Shown in pieces: positions 1 through 5,813 of a DNA stretch of 7,778 nt (within the stretch, counting starts at the first letter, position 1; each line of letters starts with the position of its first letter). The stretch spans positions 1 to 7,778 of the forward strand of contig JABJJH010000492.1 of the NCBI GenBank assembly GCA_018660965.1, written 5' to 3'. This DNA is from Rhodospirillaceae bacterium (GTDB taxonomy: Bacteria; Pseudomonadota; Alphaproteobacteria; UBA8366; GCA-2717185). The position numbers were made by a program, and so were the translations under genes. The notes below the pieces were generated by a model. That model did not search any database. It was not told the origin of the DNA and saw only the letters and a list, made by a program, of their open reading frames with translations.

Positions 1-2988
1 CCCGCCAACGATGACGTCGTTCCCTGCAGACCCCGTGATTGTATCAAAACCACCGCCGCCGATGATCCGCGCAATGTTCTCCAACGCCGTGCCACTGAAA
101 TCAAATTCGTTCGAGCTCGCGCCGCCATCGATCACGTTCTCCCCAAGGCCGCCGTCTATCGTCTCAACCGTCAAATCACCGGTGAACTGTCGAAGGCCGA
201 TTACATCGTCGCCGTCCCCGCCCACGATCCGGTCCACGCCCGAGCCGCCGTTCACCTCGTCAAAACCATCCCCCGATCCCGACACCAAAAACACATCGTC
301 GCCGCCGCCGCCTGATAAATCATCATCCCCTCCACCGCCGGAAATCGTGTCCCGGCCCAATCCACCTTGAATAACGTTGCGTAGCCCGTCGCCGACAATC
401 ACGTCGTCACCGGCGCCGCCAACTATTCTTTCGATATTGGCGAACGTATCAGCGCCGACCAGTGGAGCGATTTCGACGCCGTCACCCGGCGTATCCGCCC
501 CTCCTTCGCCTTCCGATTCCAACCCTTCAAGGGAAGCCAACGCTTCAAACACCGTTCCAGCGGCCATATCAATCGTCAAATCACCCGAAGCGGCGGCGAA
601 ATTCAATTCGTCGAAGCCATCGCCGCCATCGTAGAAATCGTTCCCGGCGCCGCTTACAAACACATCGTCGCCGCCACCGCCGAAGATCAGATCGTCACCG
701 CCGCCGCCGTCAAGCGATTCAGCGATGTCCGTCCCAGCGATAAGTTCAGAGTCATCGCCACCGACGAGCGTCGTCGCCAGGGCCAATTTACGGCCTGTTC
801 CGTCGCCGAAATCGAAACCGACACTCTCGACCCGGTGTCCGTTGAAATGGTCGCGGATGGTGATCGACCCACCGTCCAAATTCAGGACAAGGTCATCGTC
901 GATCCGATTAACCCCACCTAATTGCGAAAACCTCTCGTCAACGCCGCTGATAAAGATAAGGTCCTGATCGCCCGAGACGTCGTTGATCACATCATCGTTG
1001 GGGGCTGCATCCGGTCCGTTGTCAGTATTTACAACGTACAGGTAATCGTCGTCGCCAGCGCCGCCTTCTAGCAGGTCGGAACCAGACCCGCCTCCCAAGG
1101 TGTCATCGCCACCGCCACCTTCAAGCGAGTCGTCGCCATCTCCGCCAGAAAGCAAATCTGTACCATCGCCGCCATCAAGCGTGTCATTCCCCTCGCGGCC
1201 GAAAATCGCATCATTGCCGCCCAACCCGGAAATGGTGTCGTTTCCATCGCCCGCGCCGCCACTCAGGAAATTAGCATCATCGTTTCCTGTAATGATGTCG
1301 CCAGCCTGGCCACCAATAACATTTTCAACATTCTTGATGACGTCGATATCAATTTCGGCGCCAGATGACGAACCCAATCGTAACTCGCCTGTTTGCAAAT
1401 TGACCGTGACGGGCTCAATCGCGCTGGTGAACTTAATGGTGTCGATTCCCTCACCGCCGTCATAGGTGTCGTTCCCGGCCCCACTGGCCGCGATCAAGAC
1501 ATCCGCGCCAACGCCGCCATTGACGACATCTTCGCCATCACCGCCCGTGAGCGTGTCGTCGCCGTCGCCGCCATTCAGCGTGTCATTCCCGGCGCCGCCA
1601 TCGATATTGTCATCCCCGGCGCCGCCGATTAGCGTGTCATCCCCGTCGCTACCCGTAATCGATTGGTTCGTTGCGACGACTTGGCTACCTCCCTCGCCTG
1701 TCCCGCCATCGGGATCATCGTCGCCCCCGAGACCCTGTGATCCGCCACCGCCTTCACCAGAACCTCCGCCGCCAGTGTCAAAATTGCTTTTAAAAAGAGC
1801 GTTACCGCCTGGTGAGGAAGGATTGAACGCTACTTCAACGAAACCCTCTCCTTCGCCGCCGCCCTCACCGCCGCCGTCACCCTCGCCCTCGTCACCCGAC
1901 GCCGGCGCCAGGCCGGCTAATTCTTCAACCGACGGTTCGCCCTCACCGTCGCCTTCGCCATTCCCCTCTCCAACGCCTTCACCACTTCCATCATCACCGC
2001 CTTCTCCGCCTGCGTCACCACCACTTTCACCCCCGCCCTCACCACTGGGGTCATTGCCACTATCAGTCCCTTTCGCCTGGAAATAACCGTTGGAAATGAC
2101 CTTAACCTGCTGATAGGCAAAATCGAGTTGGCTTGCGTCCAAAATAACGCTTTCGGAAGGCTGTGCGGAAAACGCCGTCACAAACGTCGTCTCATTGGCC
2201 TCGCTCATGACAACGAACCCGGCGTCGGTTCGCACCACGATTTCACCTTCAATAACCGTGAACGTGCTGACTTCCCCCGGCGTCTTGACTTCGCCAGCCA
2301 CCTTGGTGCCGCGAATGCCAATCGTGGCGATCGTCGTCTTCACGATCATGTTTTCATAGTTGAACTTTGCGATCTGACCGCTGGAAAATACGAAGACGCC
2401 CTTGAGAATGGAAAAACTTGAAGACCCATCGTGCGTGTTGGGATCGAAGACCATTTCATCGAGCGCCAGACGCGCGTCCGCGCCCAAAGCGAACGTTGTC
2501 TTGTCGATGAACAACATATTGATCGCGCCGCCGTCGGCCGTTTCAACGACATCGCCCTGATAAACGGAATCGCCCGCACTCAGCAGCACCCTGGTTCCGT
2601 TTATCCGCACCGCATAGGCCTTGCCGACGAGGCTCGTGACCTGGCCAATGGCCTCGCCCGTTTCCAGACCGGACGCCTGAGCGTATTGTCCGGTCGCTTC
2701 CGGCGGTGTGAACGACGCGACCAGTTCAGAGGAAAGGCGGCCGCCATTCGGCGTCGTCAAAACGGGCGGCGGATCCGACAGAAAATAATCTTTTACAAGA
2801 ATGACCCCGCCATCCGGGGCGATCAAAAGAAGATCGTCGCCTTGTTTGACGAATTGGGAATCCGTCGCGGCGGCGTCGCTTGGCAACAAGACTTCCGGCT
2901 CACTTGACGCATGCAGAACCGTGGGAGAGAGGGAGTCGCCCCCGCCCTTTCCCGATTCCCACGCACTTATGTGCTCCGGAACCGCCAA
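1..2988 (-). CDS. FecR-domain RTX repeat protein, partial (C-terminal end beyond the window)
   Basis: The minus strand reads without a stop for 996 codons to the window edge. The predicted protein has an N-terminal segment without a cleavable signal peptide (1-110), including FVKQGDD at about 46 and TTPNGGRLSSELVASF from about 78. A FecR-type domain follows (about 114-250), with GQVTSLVG at its start and TIGIRGT at 222-228. Next come a Gly/Glu/Asp-rich linker (about 307-440) and blocks of GGxGxDxx nonapeptides (446-498, 559-648, 743-793, 857-928 and on to the edge). Such repeats bind calcium in the beta-roll of proteins exported by type I secretion, whose signal is at the C-terminus and so is not visible here. 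No in-frame ATG precedes the FecR domain. The TTG at 2986-2988, with AAGGGA nine bases upstream, is the best start; an in-frame TAG lies at 3070-3072. The specific role (adhesin, S-layer-like or enzyme) cannot be told. The protein class is secure and the exact start is less so. Confidence 0.9.
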   Translation of the reverse strand, partial: MAVPEHISAWESGKGGGDSLSPTVLHASSEPEVLLPSDAAATDSQFVKQGDDLLLIAPDGGVILVKDYFLSDPPPVLTTPNGGRLSSELVASFTPPEATGQYAQASGLETGEAIGQVTSLVGKAYAVRINGTRVLLSAGDSVYQGDVVETADGGAINMLFIDKTTFALGADARLALDEMVFDPNTHDGSSSFSILKGVFVFSSGQIAKFNYENMIVKTTIATIGIRGTKVAGEVKTPGEVSTFTVIEGEIVVRTDAGFVVMSEANETTFVTAFSAQPSESVILDASQLDFAYQQVKVISNGYFQAKGTDSGNDPSGEGGGESGGDAGGEGGDDGSGEGVGEGNGEGDGEGEPSVEELAGLAPASGDEGEGDGGGEGGGEGEGFVEVAFNPSSPGGNALFKSNFDTGGGGSGEGGGGSQGLGGDDDPDGGTGEGGSQVVATNQSITGSDGDDTLIGGAGDDNIDGGAGNDTLNGGDGDDTLTGGDGEDVVNGGVGADVLIAASGAGNDTYDGGEGIDTIKFTSAIEPVTVNLQTGELRLGSSSGAEIDIDVIKNVENVIGGQAGDIITGNDDANFLSGGAGDGNDTISGLGGNDAIFGREGNDTLDGGDGTDLLSGGDGDDSLEGGGGDDTLGGGSGSDLLEGGAGDDDYLYVVNTDNGPDAAPNDDVINDVSGDQDLIFISGVDERFSQLGGVNRIDDDLVLNLDGGSITIRDHFNGHRVESVGFDFGDGTGRKLALATTLVGGDDSELIAGTDIAESLDGGGGDDLIFGGGGDDVFVSGAGNDFYDGGDGFDELNFAAASGDLTIDMAAGTVFEALASLEGLESEGEGGADTPGDGVEIAPLVGADTFANIERIVGGAGDDVIVGDGLRNVIQGGLGRDTISGGGGDDDLSGGGGDDVFLVSGSGDGFDEVNGGSGVDRIVGGDGDDVIGLRQFTGDLTVETIDGGLGENVIDGGASSNEFDFSGTALENIARIIGGGGFDTITGSAGNDVIVGG
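205..420 (-). repeat. RTX nonapeptide repeats, block D
   Basis: Residues 857-928 carry units such as GGAGDDVIV, GGLGRDTIS, GGGGDDDLS and GGGGDDVFL. More RTX-like sequence (GGGGFDTIT, then GSAGNDVIVGG) lies at positions 1-70, so the array series continues past the window edge. Confidence 0.85.
610..762 (-). repeat. RTX nonapeptide repeats, block C
   Basis: Residues 743-793 include GGGGDDLIF, GGGGDDVFV and GGDGFDELN units. The array starts right after the calcium-binding-related module and leads into a degenerate non-repeat stretch of about 60 residues. Confidence 0.85.
799..939 (-). other. Haemolysin-type calcium-binding-related module within the RTX protein
   Basis: Residues about 684-730 sit between RTX blocks B and C and contain DDLVLNLDGGSITIRDHF followed by a VGFDFGDG turn. 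This pattern resembles the HCBP-related domain often found between RTX arrays in large secreted proteins. The assignment is from motif resemblance only. It is a domain inside the CDS, not a separate gene. Confidence 0.55.
1045..1314 (-). repeat. RTX nonapeptide repeats, block B
   Basis: Residues 559-648 form the longest array in view, with units including GGDGTDLLS, GGDGDDSLE, GGGGDDTLG and GGSGSDLLE. The early part is less regular (for example GGAGDGNDTIS). The block ends in GGAGDDDYLYVV, which leads into a non-repeat module. Confidence 0.9.
1495..1653 (-). repeat. RTX nonapeptide repeats, block A
   Basis: Residues 446-498 carry tandem nine-residue units such as GGAGDDNID, GGAGNDTLN and GGDGDDTLT, encoded by an imperfect 27-bp DNA period. 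They fit the calcium-binding RTX consensus and begin directly after the acidic Gly-rich linker. Confidence 0.9.
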
Positions 2989-2997
2989 TGTAAGTCT

Positions 2998-3003
2998 TCC
3001 CTT
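2998..3003 (-). promoter_or_regulatory. Ribosome binding site supporting a TTG start
   Basis: On the minus strand AAGGGA lies nine bases before the TTG at 2986-2988. Other in-frame TTG codons at 3004-3006 and 3034-3036 have no comparably placed site, so this one decides the start of the FecR-RTX gene. Confidence 0.55.
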
Positions 3004-3176
3004 CAAACTCCAATTACGCCCATTAAGTACATTCAAGCGTAATTCGTTTAATATACTCCTAAAATTTAACTAAATCGATAAACTCTGGCATCATCCGTTT
3101 AGGGTATTTTATGGATTTTCAGCCGGTAAGGATTTGTTAATCAAGAATATTTGAAAATAACGCGAAAAAACCCGGA

Positions 3177-4364
3177 TCAATCGCTTAATGCGCGAGTCAA
3201 ATCGTCTTTCAAATCCTCGACATCTTCCAGGCCAACCGACAATCGCAACAAGCCATCGGTGATGCCGAGATGCAGCCGGTCCTCTTCGGGCATCCGTTGA
3301 TGGGTCGTGGTCGACGGATGCGTAATCAAACTTTTCGAGTCGCCAAGATTATTCGATATATCGATTAAATTCATGCCGTTAAGGGCTTTGAAAGCAACGC
3401 TTTTGCCGCCGGAAAGTTCGAACGCGACAAGGCTCCCGCCGTCCTTCATTTGCCGTTGCGCCAACGCCGCCTGCGGATGATCCTCCAATCCCGGATAGAT
3501 AACCCGATCGACGCCCGGCAGCGTGCGCAAATGTAAGGCGACCTGTTTTGCGCTTTCGCAATGCCGTTTGACGCGCAATTCCAGGGTCTCCATACCCTTC
3601 AACATCACCCAGGCGTTAAACGGGCTCATGCTCGGCCCCGTATGGCGAATAAATTGGGTCAAATGGTCGTCATTGAACGATTTTGGCCCCAGAACCGCCC
3701 CTCCCATGCAACGCCCCTGCCCGTCGATATGCTTGGTCGTCGAGTAAACAACGATATCCGCGCCGAACTCCAAGGGCTGTTGCAGCACGGGGGTTGCGAA
3801 AACATTGTCGACGATAACGTTGGCGCCAGCCGCATGCGCCAAATTCGACACCGCCTGGAGGTCGATAATTTCCAATGTCGGATTGGACGGCGTTTCAAGG
3901 AACACGCATTGCGCGCCCGGCGCCAGGGCCGCCTCCCATTCCTCTAGATTGGTTCCATCCACCAACACGGTTTCCACGCCGTAACGTGGCAGTATTTCAG
4001 TGATGATATAGTGGCAGGACCCAAACAGCGCGCGCGAGGCGACGACGCGGTCACCAGCCTTCACCTGACATGCAATGGAAGCGAACACGGCGGCCATGCC
4101 GCTCGCGAAGCCGCGGCAGAATTCCGCCCCTTCGAACAGGCGCAGACGTTCCTCGAACATCGCCACGGTCGGGTTGGCGTAGCGCGAGTAGATGTAACGA
4201 TCTATATCCCCCTTGAACGCCGCTTCCGCCTCTTCCGCGGTTTCATAAACGTAGCCCGACGTCAGGTAGAGCGCTTCGCTTGTCTCGAAATACGGACTGC
4301 GCTCCAACCCGCCACGCACAAGCAACGTCTGCGGTCGCAAGTCGGATTTATCTTTCCCCGCCAT
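3177..4364 (-). CDS. metZ: O-succinylhomoserine sulfhydrylase
   Basis: This is a PLP enzyme of the Cys/Met metabolism (gamma-family) fold. It should make homocysteine from O-succinylhomoserine and sulfide in the cytoplasm, for methionine synthesis. Counting from an upstream GTG at 4388, SRYANPT (68-74) is the conserved N-terminal substrate/PLP region, FASGMAAVFA (94-103) the cofactor-phosphate loop, VDNVFATP (193-200) carries the Asp that contacts the pyridine nitrogen, and YSTTKHIDGQGR (215-226) holds the Schiff-base lysine at 219. SLITHPSTTTHQ near 353-364 is the typical C-terminal motif. I chose the ATG at 4362-4364 (395 residues) because AAGGAA sits nine bases before it; the ATG at 4380-4382 and the GTG at 4386-4388 lack such a site. 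The length is normal for the family. Cystathionine gamma-synthase or O-acetylhomoserine sulfhydrylase are less likely, since the sequence pattern and length fit MetZ. A separate transcript from the RTX gene is likely, because the gap between them is 188 bp and AT-rich. Confidence 0.92.
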   Translation of the reverse strand: MAGKDKSDLRPQTLLVRGGLERSPYFETSEALYLTSGYVYETAEEAEAAFKGDIDRYIYSRYANPTVAMFEERLRLFEGAEFCRGFASGMAAVFASIACQVKAGDRVVASRALFGSCHYIITEILPRYGVETVLVDGTNLEEWEAALAPGAQCVFLETPSNPTLEIIDLQAVSNLAHAAGANVIVDNVFATPVLQQPLEFGADIVVYSTTKHIDGQGRCMGGAVLGPKSFNDDHLTQFIRHTGPSMSPFNAWVMLKGMETLELRVKRHCESAKQVALHLRTLPGVDRVIYPGLEDHPQAALAQRQMKDGGSLVAFELSGGKSVAFKALNGMNLIDISNNLGDSKSLITHPSTTTHQRMPEEDRLHLGITDGLLRLSVGLEDVEDLKDDLTRALSD

Positions 4365-4373
4365 GGTATTCGA

Positions 4374-4379
4374 TTCCTT
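4374..4379 (-). promoter_or_regulatory. Ribosome binding site of metZ
   Basis: On the minus strand AAGGAA lies nine bases before the ATG at 4362-4364. It falls inside the reading frame of the longer possible starts and so favours the shorter protein. Confidence 0.6.
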
Positions 4380-4407
4380 CATTAACACAGCCCTACTTGG
4401 GATGCCG

Positions 4408-4421
4408 GACGAAATTTCGTC
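4408..4421. promoter_or_regulatory. Perfect 14-bp palindrome upstream of metZ, possible operator
   Basis: GACGAAATTTCGTC is a perfect inverted repeat without a spacer, 43 bp upstream of the chosen metZ start. A second palindrome, GTCGCGAC, overlaps its right end at 4419-4426. The size and position suit a dimeric repressor site over the metZ leader, but no regulator is identified. Confidence 0.35.
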
Positions 4422-4470
4422 GCGACTTTAATTCTTCACCCGCGCCAATACTAGCCCGCATTTATCGGGG

Positions 4471-4501
4471 CAAGATTACGAATTTTTCAGACCAAGATTA
4501 C
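4471..4501. repeat. Pair of 9-bp direct repeats upstream of metZ
   Basis: CAAGATTAC occurs at 4471-4479 and again at 4493-4501, exactly 22 bp apart, about two helical turns. The pair lies just past the LysR stop codon in the presumed metZ promoter region. It could be an activator site or chance. Confidence 0.3.
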
Positions 4502-4503
4502 AG

Positions 4504-5445
4504 TCAGGAACGCCGAGGACGTTCGCCGTCCTTTTCTTGGCGCTGAACTTCCGCATGAAGCCAATCCCTGAACGCTTTTACCTTGGGGCGTTTCATGTTC
4601 TTTTCCGGATATACGACAAAATACTTGAAATCGGACGGCAAACTAACCTCGAACGGACGGACGAGCCTGCCGCGCGCGATATCATCCGCAATCAAGGCCG
4701 TTCGTCCAAGCGCCACGCCGACGCCTTCGACCGCCGCATTCTGTGCGGATTCCGCAAAGTCGAACCGCAGGCCACGCGCCGTATCCACGCCGTCAACGCC
4801 CGCCGCCTTCAACCACATGGCCCAATCCGGCACCGCTTCGTTCACCAAAAGAGCATCACTGTGCAAAAGCGTGAAGTGCCGCAAGTCCTCTGGCTTTCGA
4901 AGCGGTTGGCCCCGTTCCAAGAGCGCCGGACTGCACACCGGCACCATTTCTTGCGCCATAAGCAGTTCCGTCACCAGCCCCGGATAATCGCCTCTCCCGA
5001 ACCGAACGCCGATTTCAATACCATCGCGATCATAGTCCAATATGTCGTTACTCGTCGTGATCCGGATATCGATTTCCGGATATGCGTTGTTGAACTGTTC
5101 GATATGCGGCACCAGCCATTTCGCCGCGAAAGACGCCGTTACAGCGACCGTTAAATGTCCCGCCTCATCGAAAAGGCCGAATTCCTCCATGGCGTCGTTA
5201 AACGCCACGAACCCCCGGCGCACGCCCGGCAACAGCGTCTGCCCCGCCTCGGTCAACATCAGGGTCCGCCGCGCCCGGCGAAACAGGGTCGCGCTTAAGA
5301 ATGCCTCCAGCCCCTTGATTTGATGGCTAATCGCCGCCGGGGTGACATGCAATTCTTCCGCCGCGCGGGAAAAACTTCGATGCCGCGCGGAGGCTTCGAA
5401 GGCGCGCAATGAATTCAAGGGGGGCAACCGCTGGGCCAACTTCAC
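4504..5445 (-). CDS. LysR-family transcriptional regulator, GcvA-like
   Basis: This is a 313-residue LysR-type DNA-binding regulator. The N-terminal winged helix-turn-helix (about 9-67) begins with the LPPLNSLRAFEASARHRSFS signature typical of the GcvA subgroup, and the recognition helix contains TPAAISHQIKGLE. The substrate-binding domain (about 95-298) includes VAVTASFAAKWLVPHIEQF and ESAQNAAVEGVGVALGR. GcvA itself controls glycine cleavage genes, but this subgroup is large and the target cannot be read from the sequence. No gcv gene is present here. The predicted start is GTG at 5443-5445. GAGGTGA at 5447-5453 is close to it, and the in-frame TTG at 5437-5439 has better spacing, so the start may be two codons later. 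An in-frame TGA at 5452-5454 rules out a longer protein. metZ follows 139 bp downstream on the same strand, and a small gene is divergent on the other side. Either, or its own promoter, could be the target. Confidence 0.92.
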   Translation of the reverse strand: MKLAQRLPPLNSLRAFEASARHRSFSRAAEELHVTPAAISHQIKGLEAFLSATLFRRARRTLMLTEAGQTLLPGVRRGFVAFNDAMEEFGLFDEAGHLTVAVTASFAAKWLVPHIEQFNNAYPEIDIRITTSNDILDYDRDGIEIGVRFGRGDYPGLVTELLMAQEMVPVCSPALLERGQPLRKPEDLRHFTLLHSDALLVNEAVPDWAMWLKAAGVDGVDTARGLRFDFAESAQNAAVEGVGVALGRTALIADDIARGRLVRPFEVSLPSDFKYFVVYPEKNMKRPKVKAFRDWLHAEVQRQEKDGERPRRS

Positions 5446-5446
5446 G

Positions 5447-5453
5447 TCACCTC
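5447..5453 (-). promoter_or_regulatory. Ribosome binding site of the LysR gene
   Basis: GAGGTGA on the minus strand is one base from the GTG start and seven bases from an in-frame TTG two codons inside. The latter spacing is more usual, so the start is ambiguous between 5445 and 5439. Confidence 0.5.
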
Positions 5454-5466
5454 ATAACTTTAGTTT

Positions 5467-5482
5467 ATCTAATACATTAGAT
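5467..5482. promoter_or_regulatory. Inverted repeat in the LysR/small-gene divergent region, likely LysR operator
   Basis: ATCTAATACATTAGAT has two perfect 7-bp arms around an AC centre, 21 bp upstream of the LysR GTG. LysR-type regulators commonly bind such dyads between themselves and a divergent gene. A weak minus-strand promoter can be drawn over it (TCGACA at 5497-5502, then a 17-bp gap, then TAATGT at 5474-5479). That would place the dyad on the -10 region and fit autorepression. The dyad is seen directly; its function is inferred. Its even length does not exactly match the textbook T-N11-A spacing. Confidence 0.4.
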
Positions 5483-5610
5483 TAGAATTCATCGTTTGTC
5501 GATCACTTTAATATTTTATACCTTAATGATAATAAATATGTTTTGGAGGAAATGAACCGAACAACCCAACTGCCGTTATTTAATTTATTTAAATTTAATG
5601 GCGGATATTG

Positions 5611-5616
5611 AAAGGA
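5611..5616 (+). promoter_or_regulatory. Ribosome binding site of the 49-codon gene
   Basis: AAAGGA stands six bases before the ATG at 5623, in otherwise AT-rich DNA. It is the main support for calling the short frame a gene. Confidence 0.55.
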
Positions 5617-5622
5617 ACGATC

Positions 5623-5772
5623 ATGCAGTACAACCGAGATATCAATCAACTGGCTCCGTTTCCCTCGGGCCCTCTGCCAACAGAAAAAGAACTCCAACGC
5701 TTGATCAGGCGAAGCCGCCATCGGCAAGCCATGGCTCTTAACTCGATCCTCAAACGTGTTTTCCGGATATGA
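5623..5772 (+). CDS. Small basic protein of unknown function, divergent from LysR
   Basis: This 49-codon frame runs from ATG to TGA, with AAAGGA at 5611-5616 placed six bases before the start. The protein starts MQYNRDINQLAPFPSGP. Its second half, from LPTEKELQRLI through RRSRHRQAMALNSILKRVF, is rich in Arg/Lys and looks like one amphipathic helix. No signal peptide or membrane segment is seen. It is divergent from the GcvA-like LysR gene and converges on the threonine synthase-like gene. Short Arg-rich proteins are often found next to GcvA-type regulators in alphaproteobacteria, but I cannot name a family and it lacks the DUF1127 C-terminal pattern. The 74-residue frame on the opposite strand has no ribosome binding site and is less likely. 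Confidence 0.6.
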   Translation: MQYNRDINQLAPFPSGPLPTEKELQRLIRRSRHRQAMALNSILKRVFRI

Positions 5773-5780
5773 CGAAAGGG

Positions 5781-5805
5781 GCGTCCCGCATCGCGCGCGG
5801 GACGC
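5781..5805. terminator. Hairpin between converging genes, possible bidirectional terminator
   Basis: GCGTCCCGC (5781-5789) pairs perfectly with GCGGGACGC (5797-5805) around a seven-base loop. It lies between the stop of the plus-strand small gene (5772) and the stop of the minus-strand threonine synthase-like gene (5814). The U-tract is weak on the minus-strand side (CCCCTTTCGTC) and absent on the plus side, so termination may be partial or depend on Rho. Confidence 0.55.
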
Positions 5806-5813
5806 TGTGCCGG

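Noticed and set aside
1045..1653. Short-period repeats that might suggest a CRISPR array
   Set aside because: The 27-bp period is imperfect, stays in frame and encodes RTX nonapeptides. There are no unique spacers.
11..2086. Pro/Ser-rich plus-strand open frames across the first 2 kb
   Set aside because: They are the antisense of the RTX repeats, where Gly and Asp codons read as Pro and Ser. They overlap one another in several frames and have no ribosome binding sites.
2128..2907. Plus-strand frames of 97 and 158 codons opposite the FecR domain
   Set aside because: The minus strand encodes a recognisable FecR domain here. The plus frames match nothing I know and lack a ribosome binding site.
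3003..3032. Nine-codon minus-strand frame (MYLMGVIGV) just before the RTX start, a possible leader peptide
   Set aside because: Its stop touches the RTX ribosome binding site, which is suggestive. However, it has no ribosome binding site at a usable distance and no attenuator structure.
4389..4503. SAM riboswitch upstream of metZ
   Set aside because: SAM-II elements are common before met genes in alphaproteobacteria. I looked for the pseudoknot pattern with its conserved GCUAAA segment and did not find it.
4537..5154. 205-codon plus-strand frame inside the LysR gene
   Set aside because: It is antisense to a clear LysR coding sequence, rich in Arg/His from reverse-strand codon bias, and without support.
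5503..5727. 74-codon minus-strand frame opposite the small plus-strand gene
   Set aside because: There is no ribosome binding site before its start, its C-terminal half is translated AT-rich intergenic DNA, and the plus-strand frame has a clear ribosome binding site.
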